A stretch of DNA of 64,000 nt. It comes from Dialister hominis. GTDB lineage: Bacteria; Bacillota; Negativicutes; Veillonellales; Dialisteraceae. The DNA lies in the NCBI RefSeq assembly GCF_007164725.1, contig NZ_AP019697.1, positions 1,036,001 through 1,100,000 on the forward strand, in the 5' to 3' direction. Under the pieces are notes generated by a model, which searched no databases, was not told the DNA's origin, and saw only the letters and a program-made list of their open reading frames with translations. The position numbers and the translations under genes are program-made. Shown here in pieces: positions 9,198-17,642 of this stretch (within the stretch, counting starts at the first letter, position 1; every line of letters starts with the position of its first letter).

Positions 9198-10553
9198 TTA
9201 AGCTAAACTATTAACGATACGCTTAAAGTCCATTCCGCGTTCTTCCATATTATGATACATATCAAAAGAAGAACAAGCAGGAGAGAGTATTACGATATCA
9301 CCAGGTTTTGCAAATTTCTGTCCCTGTTTGACAGCATCTGCCATGCTATCAGCCCTATGGATAGATGCTTTTGAAACGCCCGCCTCTGCTGCAGCTTTTT
9401 CAAAGCGGTCGGCAGCTGCTCCTAAAAGAATTAATTCCTTGACATGTGTTTTTACAACATCCATGAATTCTGTAAGATCTGTGCCTTTATCATATCCCCC
9501 GGCAATCAGTATAACGGGTTTTGAGAAAGCTTCCATGCCTTTAATGGCAGCATCCGTATTCGTTGCTTTGGAATCGTTATAATATGATACTTCATTGATC
9601 GTTCTTACGAATTCTATTCTGTTCGGGAGAGGTTCAAATGACTTTAAAGATGAAATTATAACTTCCGGGCTGACCCCGCCTTCATTAGCAAGGAATGCGG
9701 CAGCCAGGCAGTCTTCCATATTCTGGGCGCCCTTCAATTTCAGATTATCGGAAGAGCAAAGACGAATATCCTTGCCATTACGGCGGATCACGAGGGTATT
9801 CCCGTCCATGAATGCGCCTTCTTCTACCTCATGCTTTGTTGACAAAAGGCAGACATGTGTATGCTTTTCTGCCTCATCTTTTAATCCGTACACCAATGGA
9901 GATTCTGCGTTCAGCAGAAGGCAGTCCGACTGGTCCATATTTTCAAAGATGCGCGCTTTAGCGGCAATATAGGCTTCCATTGTATGATGGCGTTCAAGAT
10001 GATCCGGCGTTATGTTCAATATGACAGCGGCCTTAGGCTTAAATGATTTTATGAATTCCAGCTGAAAACTGGAAACTTCAGCTGCAATGAGCCCGTCAGA
10101 AGGAACCAGTTCCGCCTCACGGCTCAGTGATATTCCAAGATTTCCTGCAAGAGCAAAAGGTTTCCCGGAATGGCTTATCATACTCCCCAGAAGTGTTGTT
10201 GTTGTTGTCTTGCCATTTGTTCCGGTAATTGCCAGAATCGTAGCTTTGGTGACCCGATAGGCCAGCTCTATCTCGCTGATCACGGGAATTCCCTTTTTTA
10301 CAGCAGCTGCAACGATGGGATTTTCAGCCGGTATGACAGGAGATACTACGACAGTATCTATCCCATCCAATAAACTCTCCGTCTGTGTTCCGAACACAAA
10401 AACTGCCCCGCGTTCTGACAGAGCTTCTTTCTCTTTTTTATCCTGAATCGTATCTTTCAAATCAGAAATCAATACGGACACTCCATGCTTTAAAAGAACA
10501 TGGGCCGCGCCCAGGCCGCTTATTCCTGCGCCAAGAATTAAAACATTCCTCAT
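9198..10553 (-). CDS. murD: UDP-N-acetylmuramoyl-L-alanine--D-glutamate ligase
   Basis: MurD adds D-glutamate to the UDP-MurNAc-L-alanine precursor. The 451-residue Mur ligase has a Rossmann N-terminus (LILGAGISGLGAAHVL), the ATP loop AITGTNGKTTTTTLLG near residue 110, the central NITPDHLERH motif and the YNDSKATNTDAAI motif of the third domain. The ATG at 10553 has a strong AGGAGGAG site. A 172-base gap before it carries a possible promoter, so murD may open a second transcription unit within the cluster. Confidence 0.97.
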   Translation of the reverse strand: MRNVLILGAGISGLGAAHVLLKHGVSVLISDLKDTIQDKKEKEALSERGAVFVFGTQTESLLDGIDTVVVSPVIPAENPIVAAAVKKGIPVISEIELAYRVTKATILAITGTNGKTTTTTLLGSMISHSGKPFALAGNLGISLSREAELVPSDGLIAAEVSSFQLEFIKSFKPKAAVILNITPDHLERHHTMEAYIAAKARIFENMDQSDCLLLNAESPLVYGLKDEAEKHTHVCLLSTKHEVEEGAFMDGNTLVIRRNGKDIRLCSSDNLKLKGAQNMEDCLAAAFLANEGGVSPEVIISSLKSFEPLPNRIEFVRTINEVSYYNDSKATNTDAAIKGMEAFSKPVILIAGGYDKGTDLTEFMDVVKTHVKELILLGAAADRFEKAAAEAGVSKASIHRADSMADAVKQGQKFAKPGDIVILSPACSSFDMYHNMEERGMDFKRIVNSLA

Positions 10554-10591
10554 CTAATTCTCCTCCTGATAGTTCATTACATTTTACAGAT

Positions 10592-10685
10592 GGCAGAAGT
10601 TTCTGCCATGACAAGAAAAAGAGTCTGTTAGAAGATAAAGAACGAACTCCCTCTGAAAATGTTTTCTACTCACTGGTTTATTATA
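10592..10685 (-). promoter_or_regulatory. murD upstream region: candidate -10 and small hairpin
   Basis: The mraY-murD gap holds a perfect TATAAT on the minus strand (10680-10685), but no convincing -35 at 16-18 bases. Closer to murD, TGGCAGAA and TTCTGCCA (10592-10609) form an 8-bp palindromic hairpin without a T-run. Together these suggest an internal promoter or operator for murD and downstream genes. This is weak, position-based evidence. Confidence 0.3.
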
Positions 10686-10725
10686 CATCCATGCGTTCAA
10701 GCTAAAGACAATATGATATTTTACA

Positions 10726-11697
10726 TCAAACAGGATTTGATGCAATAGATAATATCAGGCTTGAACATGCAGCAATACCTTCAACAAGCCAGAAGGCCCA
10801 GACTACATGGACTTCGCTCCATCCGGACAGCTCGAAATGATGGTGCAGCGGGCTCATCTTGAATACCCTCTTTCCCGTCAGCTGGAAGGAAGCTACCTGT
10901 ATAATAACCGATAATGCTTCAATTACAAAAATGAAGCCGATAAAGATAAGCAACAGCTCTGTCCGCGTCATAACGGAAATACCTGCAATGGCACCGCCAA
11001 GGGCTAGGGATCCGGTATCACCCATGAAAATCTTCGCAGGATGGTAATTGAAGAATAAGAATCCGATACATGTTCCTGCGAGAATAATGATAAAATACCC
11101 CAAATCATTATTTCCACTCAAATAGCAATAGACTGCATATGCAGAAAATGCAATGACGCAGCAACCGGATGCCAGTCCATCCAGACCGTCAGTCAAATTA
11201 ACGGCATTGGATGCGCCTACAATGACCAGTATGACAAAGATATAGTAAAATGCTCCAATATAGATATCAATATTGGTGAAAGGAATAGCTATAGAGAAGG
11301 GCAGATGAAGTGTATCTACGACTCCCCAGCAAAACAGAACTGCCAAAATAATCTGCCCGAGCATCTTCTGCTTAGCTGTCAGCCCCAGATTCCTTTTCTT
11401 CTCCGCTTTTATAAAATCATCTAAAAAGCCCAGAATTCCATGCCCCAGCGTTAAAAAGAGAAGCCAAAGTACGGCTGGATCCAGAATTTTATTGAACAGC
11501 AGGACTAAAACAGCAGAAAAAATCATGAAAATCCCTCCCATAGTTGGTGTACCGTTTTTAGACCTGTGTGATTTAGGCCCTTCTTCTCTGACAGACTGAC
11601 GGGCCTTTAATTTCTTTAACAAAGGAATAGCGATAGTCCCCAATACGATTGTTGTTACTACAGCTTCCAGAAGATAAATCAAATAATTCTGTTCCAT
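10726..11697 (-). CDS. mraY: Phospho-N-acetylmuramoyl-pentapeptide-transferase
   Basis: MraY moves phospho-MurNAc-pentapeptide onto undecaprenyl phosphate to make lipid I. The 323-residue polytopic protein shows the family motifs KSHRSKNGTPTMGGIFMI, FLDDFIK (magnesium-binding aspartates), NLTDGLDGLA and the histidine cluster SPLHHHFELSGW near the C-terminus. Around ten hydrophobic segments are visible. Its ATG overlaps the murF stop by one base (TAATG). Confidence 0.98.
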   Translation of the reverse strand: MEQNYLIYLLEAVVTTIVLGTIAIPLLKKLKARQSVREEGPKSHRSKNGTPTMGGIFMIFSAVLVLLFNKILDPAVLWLLFLTLGHGILGFLDDFIKAEKKRNLGLTAKQKMLGQIILAVLFCWGVVDTLHLPFSIAIPFTNIDIYIGAFYYIFVILVIVGASNAVNLTDGLDGLASGCCVIAFSAYAVYCYLSGNNDLGYFIIILAGTCIGFLFFNYHPAKIFMGDTGSLALGGAIAGISVMTRTELLLIFIGFIFVIEALSVIIQVASFQLTGKRVFKMSPLHHHFELSGWSEVHVVWAFWLVEGIAACSSLILSIASNPV

Positions 11698-13079
11698 TAC
11701 TTTATGTAGCTCCTATCAATTATTTTGGGTATTTCTTCCATATGCATATAATGTGATCCCTTGACAAGGACCGCATCGCCAGGTTTTACAATATCCATAA
11801 GGCATTCTGCCGCATCCTCGCAGGATTCAAAGCTGAAAACATTTTCCATCCCATTTTCTTTGGCGCCCCGAGCCAGCTCATGGCAGAGCGGTCCGACGGT
11901 AATTAAACCGTCAAAAGAAAATTGTGCAGCCTTTGCACCCGTCTTGAAATGAAGCTGCTTTTCAAACTTTCCCAATTCGCCCATATCGCCCAGTACCAGG
12001 TACCTGTGTTCTGCATTCATCTGGGCAAGCGAAGAAAATGCCATCTCCATGGATAATGGATTTGCATTATAGGAATCATCCAGAACCGTGACCCCATGAA
12101 TATTCAATATGGTTTGCCGCTGTCCTATCGGTTTGAAATTTTTCAAGGCTTCAACGATATGATCCATGTCTACGCCAAGAGACAGCCCGGCCGCTGCTGC
12201 TGCCAGGGAATCATATACATTATGGATTCCTAATAAGTTTAATTTGACCGGATATTCTTTATCTAGATATACGCAGGTATAGCAGGTTGATTCCCCGTCA
12301 TAAACGATATCCTTCCCTCTTACGCTGTATGTTTCCCCCAATCCATAGTAAACAACCTGATTGCAGAGGGTTCCCATGCGGCGCACAAAAGGATCATCGC
12401 CATTTAAGATGGCAGTTCCATCTTCCGACAGATTACGGATCAATTCGCTTTTAGCCAATGCAATATTTTCCTGGCTTCCCAAAATGCCGATATGGGAAGT
12501 ACCTACATTGGTGACGATACCCATAGTAGGGCTTGCAATAGAGCATAACTGATTGATCTGGCCTAAGCCTCTCATGCCCATTTCTGTCACACAGACTTCA
12601 GTTTCTCCTGTCATGGATAACAAAGTTTGTGATAAGCCGATTTCATTATTAAAATTTTTCTGCGTGGACGTTATTTTATAAACAGATGACAATACTGCAG
12701 AAAGCATATCCTTTGTCGTCGTTTTTCCATTGGAACCGGTTATTCCGACAACAGGAACAGAGAATCTCATACGATGAAAATGTGCAAGCGAAAACAGTGC
12801 AGATAAAGTATCCTTGACACAGATTACAGTGACAAAGTTCCCCCACTCTTTCAAAAGTGCAAGGTCAGAAACCATTACCGCGGCTGCTTTTCTGGAAACC
12901 GCTTTGCTTACATAATCATGTCCATCAAAATTATCACCTCTGAGAGCGATGAAAAGTTCGCCTTCCCCAATGGTTCTGCTGTCTGTGCTGACCCCGGAAA
13001 CGAAATCCGCATTTCCCTTCTGTATCAATTTTCCATCTGCAGCGTCAAGAAGTTCCTGTATTTTAAAAGAAGCCATCAT
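11697..13079 (-). CDS. murF: UDP-N-acetylmuramoyl-tripeptide--D-alanyl-D-alanine ligase
   Basis: MurF adds D-Ala-D-Ala to the UDP-MurNAc-tripeptide, finishing the cytosolic precursor. The 460-residue ligase has an N-terminal domain shared with MurE (VSTDSRTIGEGELFIALRGDNFDGHDY), the ATP loop GITGSNGKTTTKDML near residue 112, and the LDDSYNANPLSM motif. The start overlaps the murE stop as ATGA, so the two are translationally coupled. Confidence 0.97.
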   Translation of the reverse strand: MMASFKIQELLDAADGKLIQKGNADFVSGVSTDSRTIGEGELFIALRGDNFDGHDYVSKAVSRKAAAVMVSDLALLKEWGNFVTVICVKDTLSALFSLAHFHRMRFSVPVVGITGSNGKTTTKDMLSAVLSSVYKITSTQKNFNNEIGLSQTLLSMTGETEVCVTEMGMRGLGQINQLCSIASPTMGIVTNVGTSHIGILGSQENIALAKSELIRNLSEDGTAILNGDDPFVRRMGTLCNQVVYYGLGETYSVRGKDIVYDGESTCYTCVYLDKEYPVKLNLLGIHNVYDSLAAAAAGLSLGVDMDHIVEALKNFKPIGQRQTILNIHGVTVLDDSYNANPLSMEMAFSSLAQMNAEHRYLVLGDMGELGKFEKQLHFKTGAKAAQFSFDGLITVGPLCHELARGAKENGMENVFSFESCEDAAECLMDIVKPGDAVLVKGSHYMHMEEIPKIIDRSYIK

Positions 13080-14581
13080 TTCACTTCCTTCAGCGCGTTT
13101 CGTGCTTCTTCTCTATCATCAAAATGAATCGTCCTGTCCTTTAGAATCTGATAATCCTCATGTCCTTTTCCGGCAATAATTACAATGTCGTCATCTTTGG
13201 CAAGTGAAACAGCCCGCTTGATTGCCTGGCGGCGATCAGCAATGACTTCGTAATAGAGATCAGGTTTATTCTTCTTTACCTTTTCTACTCCCACGACTAC
13301 ATCCTCTATTATCTTCTCCGGATCTTCCGTTCTTGGATTATCACTTGTCACAATTGAAATATCAGCATGCTCTGCTGCAATGCTTCCCATAATAGGGCGC
13401 TTCATCCTGTCGCGGTCACCACCGCATCCAAATACTGCGATAATTTTTCCCTCTGTAATTTCGCGCGCCGTACCGAGTATTTTCTCCAAACCGTCGGGCG
13501 TATGTGCGTAATCGACAACTACCGCAAATGACTGTCCCTCATCAATAAGTTCGAAACGGCCTGGAACTGACTGAAAATCTTTAACCGCTTCAATAGCATC
13601 ATCCATGGAAATGCCTTCATTCAAGGCCGCACCAATAGCGCCTAATGTGTTGTAAATATTGAATCTGCCTGCAAGACGGGTCTCTACTTCATAGTCATTC
13701 TCATGATAGCGCACCTTAAATCTGGATGATTTTCCTGTGAATTTGCTGTCATACGCATAAAGTTCAGCCGAAGAATCATTCATACCATAAGTATGAAGCG
13801 GGCAGACCTCTGTATTAACAGCCTCTATCATAGTATGAGCATACGGATCATCAATATTGATCCAGGCAGATTTTCCAGTTTTATGCTGATTCTCAGAAGA
13901 AACCATTTCGAAGAGCATAGCCTTGGCTTTTGCGTAGTTTTCCATGGTCTTATGGAAATCAAGATGATCCTCAGTCAGGTTTGTAAAAACAGCATCATCA
14001 AATTCGCACCCTTTCACTCTCCCCAGAACAAGAGAATGCGATGATACTTCCATGCAGACATGGGTCACATGCTCATCAACCATCATGCTGAGAAGTCTCT
14101 GCAGATCGATTACAACCGGCGTTGTATTATGTGTCGGTATTTCCTTATCTCCGATGAGAGCATGTATTGTGCCGATAACTCCCACCTTATTTCCTGCTTT
14201 GTGAAGTATATGAGCCGCAATATGCGTTGTAGTCGTTTTTCCGTTCGTTCCCGTCAAAGCTATCATGCGCATTTTCCGAGAAGGATAATCAAAGAAGAAT
14301 GGTGCCATATCTTCCATTGCTTCCCTGGTATCTTCTACATAAACAACTGCGATTTCATCCGGTACATCAATCGGTTCCTGAGCAACAATTGCGACGGCCC
14401 CCTGGGCAGCAGCTTTGGCTGCAAAATCATGCCCGTTTACATGGGCACCGCACAGGCAGATGAATAAGCTGCCTTTTTTTACTTCTCTTGAATCAGCTGT
14501 GATATCACTTACTGCAGTATTTAAATCGCCTTGAATCTTAAGACAATGTGTCTTCTCTATCAGATCTCTCAGAATCTTCAA
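13076..14581 (-). CDS. murE: UDP-MurNAc-tripeptide synthetase, diaminopimelate-adding
   Basis: MurE adds the third residue of the stem peptide. The DNPR motif (in SDNPRTEDPEKI) marks enzymes that use meso-diaminopimelate rather than lysine, as expected for Negativicutes. The ATP loop TGTNGKTTTTH lies at residues 110-120 of 501. The start codon is a TTG at 14581, eight bases after GGGGTG; no better start is in frame. A promoter and a large hairpin lie just upstream, in the spot where ftsI (the septal transpeptidase gene) is usually found. Confidence 0.96.
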   Translation of the reverse strand: MKILRDLIEKTHCLKIQGDLNTAVSDITADSREVKKGSLFICLCGAHVNGHDFAAKAAAQGAVAIVAQEPIDVPDEIAVVYVEDTREAMEDMAPFFFDYPSRKMRMIALTGTNGKTTTTHIAAHILHKAGNKVGVIGTIHALIGDKEIPTHNTTPVVIDLQRLLSMMVDEHVTHVCMEVSSHSLVLGRVKGCEFDDAVFTNLTEDHLDFHKTMENYAKAKAMLFEMVSSENQHKTGKSAWINIDDPYAHTMIEAVNTEVCPLHTYGMNDSSAELYAYDSKFTGKSSRFKVRYHENDYEVETRLAGRFNIYNTLGAIGAALNEGISMDDAIEAVKDFQSVPGRFELIDEGQSFAVVVDYAHTPDGLEKILGTAREITEGKIIAVFGCGGDRDRMKRPIMGSIAAEHADISIVTSDNPRTEDPEKIIEDVVVGVEKVKKNKPDLYYEVIADRRQAIKRAVSLAKDDDIVIIAGKGHEDYQILKDRTIHFDDREEARNALKEVK

Positions 14582-14621
14582 AGTACAATCACCCCTGTTT
14601 TTTAGCTAAGCGTTATTTTTT

Positions 14622-14650
14622 ATAATAACGTAAATTGTATCCTAGCACAA
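14622..14650 (-). promoter_or_regulatory. Candidate sigma-A promoter for murE
   Basis: On the minus strand TTGTGC (14645-14650) is followed after exactly 17 bases by TATTAT (14622-14627), one mismatch from TATAAT. The leader to the murE TTG would be about 35 bases. The -35 lies inside one arm of the large hairpin at 14639-14687, so structure and promoter overlap. Confidence 0.5.
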
Positions 14651-14687
14651 TAGCGGCCTTATTAAAAGGCCGCTATTGTGCTAGGAT
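14639..14687 (-). repeat. 22-bp perfect inverted repeat, 5-base loop
   Basis: The arms at 14639-14660 and 14666-14687 are perfectly complementary over 22 bp, with core AATAGCGGCCTT. Neither strand has a U-rich tail right after the stem, so it is not a standard terminator, though it may still end or process ftsL transcripts. It lies between ftsL and murE in a 180-base gap and overlaps the murE -35. I saw no second copy in the window. Confidence 0.8.
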
Positions 14688-14761
14688 TATTAAATTTAGC
14701 TCTCCTGGCAACCTTTGGAATTGCTTGGTTATCATGGGATTTCAACTATCTCTTGCTGTAT

Positions 14762-15154
14762 TCAGCCCTGGCGCACTTCAACACCATCCTCGTGCCCGTA
14801 AAGTGCATGCGCAGGCAGTCTCATTCCCAAATTTAATTCCGCAATCTTCTGTATTCTGACAGGAGCTTCAAGTTTTGATACTTCCAGCTTTAAAACTGCA
14901 TTGCTTTTTGTCATTTCCATAACAGCACTGCGAGATTCAAGCATCACATGCTCTTCCTGCGCATTGATTCCCTGGAGGAACAGCATAAGAACAACCGGCA
15001 TAATCAGCATCAATGCTGCATAGAAAACTCTTTTTATCTGAAGGGAGAATAATGTATCACGTTCACTGCTGCGCCCTATACCTGCATCACTTACAGAATA
15101 ATCGGCAGCTGCAGTATAACCAAATCTGACCATTTGTGCATTTTGATATAACAT
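14762..15154 (-). CDS. ftsL: FtsL-like septum protein
   Basis: A 130-residue bitopic protein in the standard ftsL position after rsmH. A cytosolic tail of about 40 residues precedes a single membrane segment at about 42-60 (VFYAALMLIMPVVLMLFL), then a predicted coiled coil (about 64-100: EEHVMLESRSAVMEMTKSN and onward) typical of FtsL/DivIC, which pairs with FtsB/DivIC and FtsQ to activate septal synthesis. FtsL sequences diverge fast, so the name rests on size, topology and position. The following gene is murE, not ftsI. Confidence 0.75.
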   Translation of the reverse strand: MLYQNAQMVRFGYTAAADYSVSDAGIGRSSERDTLFSLQIKRVFYAALMLIMPVVLMLFLQGINAQEEHVMLESRSAVMEMTKSNAVLKLEVSKLEAPVRIQKIAELNLGMRLPAHALYGHEDGVEVRQG

Positions 15155-15206
15155 AGTACATCTCTCCCCCGTAAAAACAACGCATCAAGAGCAATGCGTA
15201 AGAAAA

Positions 15207-16151
15207 TTACTCATCCGCTAACTTTTCAACAACTCTTAAAACAGCACTTCTTGCACGCGGATTATGTTCAAGTTCTTCCTTTGACGGCTTAATTGCCTTC
15301 GATACCGATTTGACAACAGCCTTATGCCCGCAAACACAAACAGGCAGATCCGGAGGACAAATGCAGCCTCTCTCCATATCTTTGAAAGTTCTTTTTATAA
15401 TTCTGTCTTCAAGTGACTGGAATGTGATAACACCTAATCTCCCCCCTGGTAAAAGATGTTCCACACAATCTTCCATTGTCTGTTTCAATATTCCTAATTC
15501 ATTATTGACTTCTATTCGAATAGCCTGAAATGTTCTTTTGGCCGGATGAGGCCCTATCCGTCTGGCATTTGCCGGAATGGCAGCCTTGATGATATTGACC
15601 AGTTCCTCTGTCGTTTCAATCGGCTTCTCTTCCCTGAATCTGCATATAAACTCAGCGATTCTGTTTGCCCAGCGCTCTTCCCCATATTCCCATATGATTT
15701 TTTTCAGCTGACTCTGCTCGTAAGTATTGACTACTTCATAAGCAGTCAAGGGATTGTCCTGATTCATCCTCATATCCAGACGGCCGTTGTTCATGTAGGA
15801 AAACCCACGTGAACCGTCATCGAGCTGGTGTGAAGATACACCGAGATCGAACACAAAACCATTGACTTTAGAAATCCCCAGATTATCTAATATGTTATTT
15901 ATATTCGAAAAATTATCATGAACCAGTTTTACACTGCACTTGGCACCTTTCAGTCTTTCGCCGGCTGCTTCTATTGCCTCTTCATCCTGATCAACCCCGA
16001 TTAAAAGGCCGTCTGGCGAAAGCCGTTCTATCAATGCCAGCGAATGGCCGCCGCCGCCAAGAGTGCAGTCGACGTATATCCCCTCTGGGTCTGTTACTAT
16101 CAGATTGATCATCTCATTGAGCAGGACAGTAACATGTTGAAACTCCATCAT
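15207..16151 (-). CDS. rsmH: 16S rRNA (cytosine-1402 N4)-methyltransferase
   Basis: RsmH (MraW) methylates N4 of C1402 in the ribosomal decoding centre. The 314-residue protein shows the SAM loop [12 protein letters not shown], the [22 protein letters not shown] segment and the C-terminal [10 protein letters not shown] motif. A cysteine-rich stretch ([13 protein letters not shown]) is usual for the family. The start has a clear AAGGAG site and lies 20 bases after mraZ, the standard cluster head. Confidence 0.97.
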   Translation of the reverse strand: MMEFQHVTVLLNEMINLIVTDPEGIYVDCTLGGGGHSLALIERLSPDGLLIGVDQDEEAIEAAGERLKGAKCSVKLVHDNFSNINNILDNLGISKVNGFVFDLGVSSHQLDDGSRGFSYMNNGRLDMRMNQDNPLTAYEVVNTYEQSQLKKIIWEYGEERWANRIAEFICRFREEKPIETTEELVNIIKAAIPANARRIGPHPAKRTFQAIRIEVNNELGILKQTMEDCVEHLLPGGRLGVITFQSLEDRIIKRTFKDMERGCICPPDLPVCVCGHKAVVKSVSKAIKPSKEELEHNPRARSAVLRVVEKLADE

Positions 16152-16170
16152 AAACTCCTTTTCTGCTTCA

Positions 16171-16608
16171 TTAGAGATCGAAATTCAGTGGCAGATCCAA
16201 AGAATCAGCAATCTCAGCAACAGATTCTTCTCCGTTTTCGTCCGCATCCAGCAATTCCGGATCCCAAATCTCTATAATTGCCCCGGTTCCTATGATGCAG
16301 ACATCTTTTTTAAGCTGAGCAAATTCACGTAGATGCGAAGGAATTAAAATGCGTCCCTGCCTGTCACAAGATACTTCAGTACCTCTGCCAATCAAATGGC
16401 GCATAATTTTTCTTACTTTCTGATTTGTAAATGGGAGTTTCTGCAGCTTTGCTATTAATGAATCCCATTTTTCTTTTGGATATATGCATAAGCACTGATC
16501 CAATCCGGGGGCCAGGATAAAAACGTTGCCAAGTTCTTCTCTAAATTTGGTAGGAAGAATCATACGTCCTTTTGAATCAATCGTATGTGAGTATTCATTC
16601 ATGAACAT
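16171..16608 (-). CDS. mraZ: Transcriptional regulator MraZ
   Basis: MraZ is an AbrB-fold DNA-binding protein that controls the dcw cluster. The 145-residue protein has two MraZ half-domains; the first begins [19 protein letters not shown] and the second has [18 protein letters not shown] start it at the ATG at 16608, preceded by GGGGGAGGTGG; the frame runs upstream to 16659 but that would read through the operator boxes. Four regularly spaced boxes right before the gene point to autoregulation. Confidence 0.96.
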   Translation of the reverse strand: MFMNEYSHTIDSKGRMILPTKFREELGNVFILAPGLDQCLCIYPKEKWDSLIAKLQKLPFTNQKVRKIMRHLIGRGTEVSCDRQGRILIPSHLREFAQLKKDVCIIGTGAIIEIWDPELLDADENGEESVAEIADSLDLPLNFDL

Positions 16609-16623
16609 ATTCTCTTCCACCTC

Positions 16624-16658
16624 CCCCATATTTACCCACATTCTACCACAAATCCCCA
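16624..16658 (-). promoter_or_regulatory. MraZ operator: four TGGGN-type boxes at 10-bp steps
   Basis: Reading the minus strand, TGGGG (16654-16658), TGGTA (16644-16648), TGGGT (16634-16638) and TGGGG (16624-16628) are each separated by exactly 5 bases. Known MraZ proteins bind three or four TGGGN repeats with 5-base spacers ahead of mraZ, so the match is strong; one box is imperfect (TGGTA). The last box merges with the ribosome-binding site, so binding would also cover the leader. Confidence 0.85.
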
Positions 16659-16661
16659 CTT

Positions 16662-16890
16662 TTACACAATTAAAATGTTCATAATATGCAAATAATATAA
16701 GACAGCGGCATCATATGCGGCATTTGACGCATGCAGAAAATAATTACCGGGCAAGCCAAACGCCGGTCTTTCCACCTGCATGAATAACTGCTTCTCCTGA
16801 AGCAGTTCACCAGTGCCATCATTAGTTTTGATATTAATTTCCGGGTTTCCTTATCAAAATTCCGTCTTCACGGCTAAATGCACAAAAAAA
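16662..16890 (-). other. Spacer between mraZ and IS1182, possible gene remnant
   Basis: This stretch should hold the mraZ promoter, but I found no convincing -35/-10 pair. On the minus strand one frame stays open from about 16854 to a stop at 16662-16664 and includes ERPAFGLPGNYFLHASNAAYD, which looks protein-like but is not recognised. A different frame is open just before it, so it may be a frameshifted 3' remnant of a gene cut by the insertion sequence. It may also be chance. Confidence 0.25.
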
Positions 16891-16935
16891 GGGCTGTGAC
16901 AAAATGGTTAATCATTTTGTTGCAGCCTCTTTTTT
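16884..16935. terminator. Terminator-like hairpin at IS1182 left end
   Basis: GGCTG (16892-16896) pairs with CAGCC (16923-16927) and CAAAAT (16900-16905) with ATTTTG (16914-16919); A-runs and T-runs flank the structure on both sides. It lies at the inverted-repeat end of the IS1182-type element and could stop transcription in either direction. Confidence 0.55.
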
Positions 16936-17117
16936 GCGTCTTTATTTCATCATTTTTAGCTCTGCTGTAAGCCTTTTACGTAAAAATGCGCATAAGCCCC
17001 CTTACCCCCATAAGACTTTTAATTATATTGTCTTAGGCGGCAATCCTTATACGCATTATTTTGGTTCTTCACGCTTTTTTGTGGGATAAAAATAATAACA
17101 TATAAAATTGGCATTGA

Positions 17118-17187
17118 AAAAGAGCATTATCTACTCCAAAATGTAAGTTGCCTAAAACTACGCACGGAGGTCGAATAATGCTCTTTT
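17118..17187 (+). promoter_or_regulatory. Hairpin covering the ISL3 transposase start codon
   Basis: Arms of 13 bp (17118-17130 and 17175-17187; core GAGCATTAT/ATAATGCTC) surround a 44-base loop that holds the GGAGG site. The 3' arm contains the ATG at 17178. A transcript entering from outside would fold and hide the start. The same structure is kept in copy 2 at 36895-36964. Confidence 0.6.
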
Positions 17188-17642
17188 ATTACCATAATGA
17201 AATCACTTTTAATTGTCAATATTATCGCACAGAAAATATCATTAACCATCCAAATCCTCATTGCCATACCCGAGTTACCAGTCTACGGACTGCCAGAGAT
17301 TTTTCCTGTCCGCACTGTCACTCCCGTATGTATAGTTATGGGGCTTTTTCTGTACTCATCAAGGATTTTCCAGATCTTCCTAAGCAAAAGAAGTATATAG
17401 AGTTCTCGGGGCACAGATTCCGCTGCACATCCTGCGGGGAGACCATAACGGAAGATATCCCCTGCCAATGCCCTTTCACACGCGTTACTTGGGATATGGC
17501 CTTGTGGATTATCCATCTGCTTAAGTGTCATACATTCATTTCTGCCATTTCGGCCATGCTCTCTGTACATTGGAGTACCATACAGAAAATACAAAAGCAT
17601 ATCATGGATAAGGCGTTGGCTGCCTTTGAAACCTGCGCCTGA
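17178..17642 (+). pseudogene. ISL3 transposase N-terminal part, copy 1
   Basis: Encodes the zinc-finger and helix-turn-helix part of an ISL3 transposase: CPHCHSRMYSYG and RCTSCGETITEDIPCQCPF hold the cysteine pairs, followed by an HTH-like segment (ISAISAMLSVHWSTIQKIQKH). The ATG at 17178 has GGAGG seven bases upstream. The frame stops at 17642 (FETCA), while the catalytic domain continues in the -1 frame, so a one-base loss around 17628-17639 splits the gene. The same break is in copy 2. Confidence 0.8.
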
